From: Paracoccaceae bacterium
Lineage (GTDB): Bacteria; Pseudomonadota; Alphaproteobacteria; Rhodobacterales; Rhodobacteraceae
Length of the DNA: 64,000 bases
Reading direction: 5' to 3'
Assembly (NCBI GenBank): GCA_021648025.1
Contig: JAKITO010000002.1
Span: forward strand, 1-64,000
The first letter of the stretch is position 1; the number at the start of each line of letters is the position of its first letter. Position numbers and translations under genes: made by a program. A model generated the notes under the pieces. The model was not told where the DNA came from, did no database searches, and saw only the letters and a list, made by a program, of their open reading frames with translations. This document shows positions 63,881 to 64,000 of the stretch, in pieces.

Positions 63881-64000
63881 TGCCAGTGATACCGTTGAAA
63901 CGCCGGTAACGGCGCTGGCAAAATCACGCCTGCCCTGGCGCAAATCGGTCCGGGTCCGGTTGTTGTCAATCGCTTTGCTGCCGATGCTGGTGGTAATGCC
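63873..64000 (+). CDS. Start of a sensor histidine kinase (partial)
   Basis: The open frame from ATG 63873 runs off the window and reads MRDASDTVETPVTALAKSRL, then PWRKSVRVRLLSIALLPMLV. A basic, short cytoplasmic N-terminus followed by the beginning of a transmembrane helix is typical of membrane sensor kinases. It overlaps the response regulator gene by 8 bases, which supports a two-component pair. No kinase motifs are in the window, so the assignment rests on context. Confidence 0.6.
   Translation, partial: MRDASDTVETPVTALAKSRLPWRKSVRVRLLSIALLPMLVVM

Overview
This window looks like part of the main chromosome of a marine-type alphaproteobacterium, most probably Rhodobacteraceae (Roseobacter group). 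The clues are a CckA hybrid kinase, a GAAC-N7-GAAC SOS box before recA, an RTX protein ending in a Hint domain, citramalate synthase, two large FAD/GcvT-type demethylating oxidoreductases, and a formate dehydrogenase cluster of the DUF3305/DUF3306/TorD/TAT-peptide type. Gene density is high, short ATGA or GTGA overlaps are common, and no prophage, transposase or CRISPR array was seen. Family names come from recognising motifs by eye, not from database searches.

Layout. 0-5 kb: the tail of an unknown gene, a relic of an aquaporin gene, a lytic transglycosylase lipoprotein, a secreted protein of unknown role, and the rpsF-rpsR-rplI operon with a possible S6:S18 leader. 5-16 kb: aminotransferase, cysS, cimA, a membrane protein/XRE regulator pair behind a double operator, a hydrolase overlapping a squalene/phytoene synthase-like gene, an MFS transporter, an AlkA-type glycosylase, an esterase, an acetyltransferase, an rRNA pseudouridine synthase and an HNH protein. 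16-19 kb: ornithine cyclodeaminase and arginase, divergent from an Lrp-type regulator whose promoter carries three phased direct repeats. 18.7-24 kb: a short RTX protein, dsbB, a YqaA-like membrane protein, tRNA-Leu(CAA) and a 1030-residue LamG-like/RTX/Hint protein. 24-30 kb: a MocA-like nucleotidyltransferase and two divergent FAD/GcvT paralogues.

30-50 kb is mostly housekeeping: a CNNM/CorC-type protein, an XRE-2TM protein, xerD behind a secreted protein and a newly read 49-residue membrane protein, aroK-aroB, guaB, an RsmB-like methyltransferase, cckA with a CtrA-like box, a sulfotransferase, recA, alaS, a DUF1330 protein, a membrane LuxR-type regulator, a secreted protein with a (DAGDT)n tail, and typA.

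51-64 kb is the most interesting part: a periplasmic molybdenum (or tungsten) formate dehydrogenase locus. It holds the catalytic, iron-sulfur and cytochrome b subunits, a TorD chaperone, a small TAT-signal protein, DUF3305 and DUF3306 proteins, a 660-residue polyferredoxin, a degenerate biotin/lipoate-ligase-like protein, a DUF6505-like protein, and a c-type cytochrome whose N-terminal half resembles a shortened tungstate-binding protein. It ends with a NtrC-like response regulator lacking the GAFTGA loop, overlapping the start of a sensor kinase. Taken together this suggests formate oxidation feeding the quinone pool, with unusual maturation and control parts that have no assigned function.
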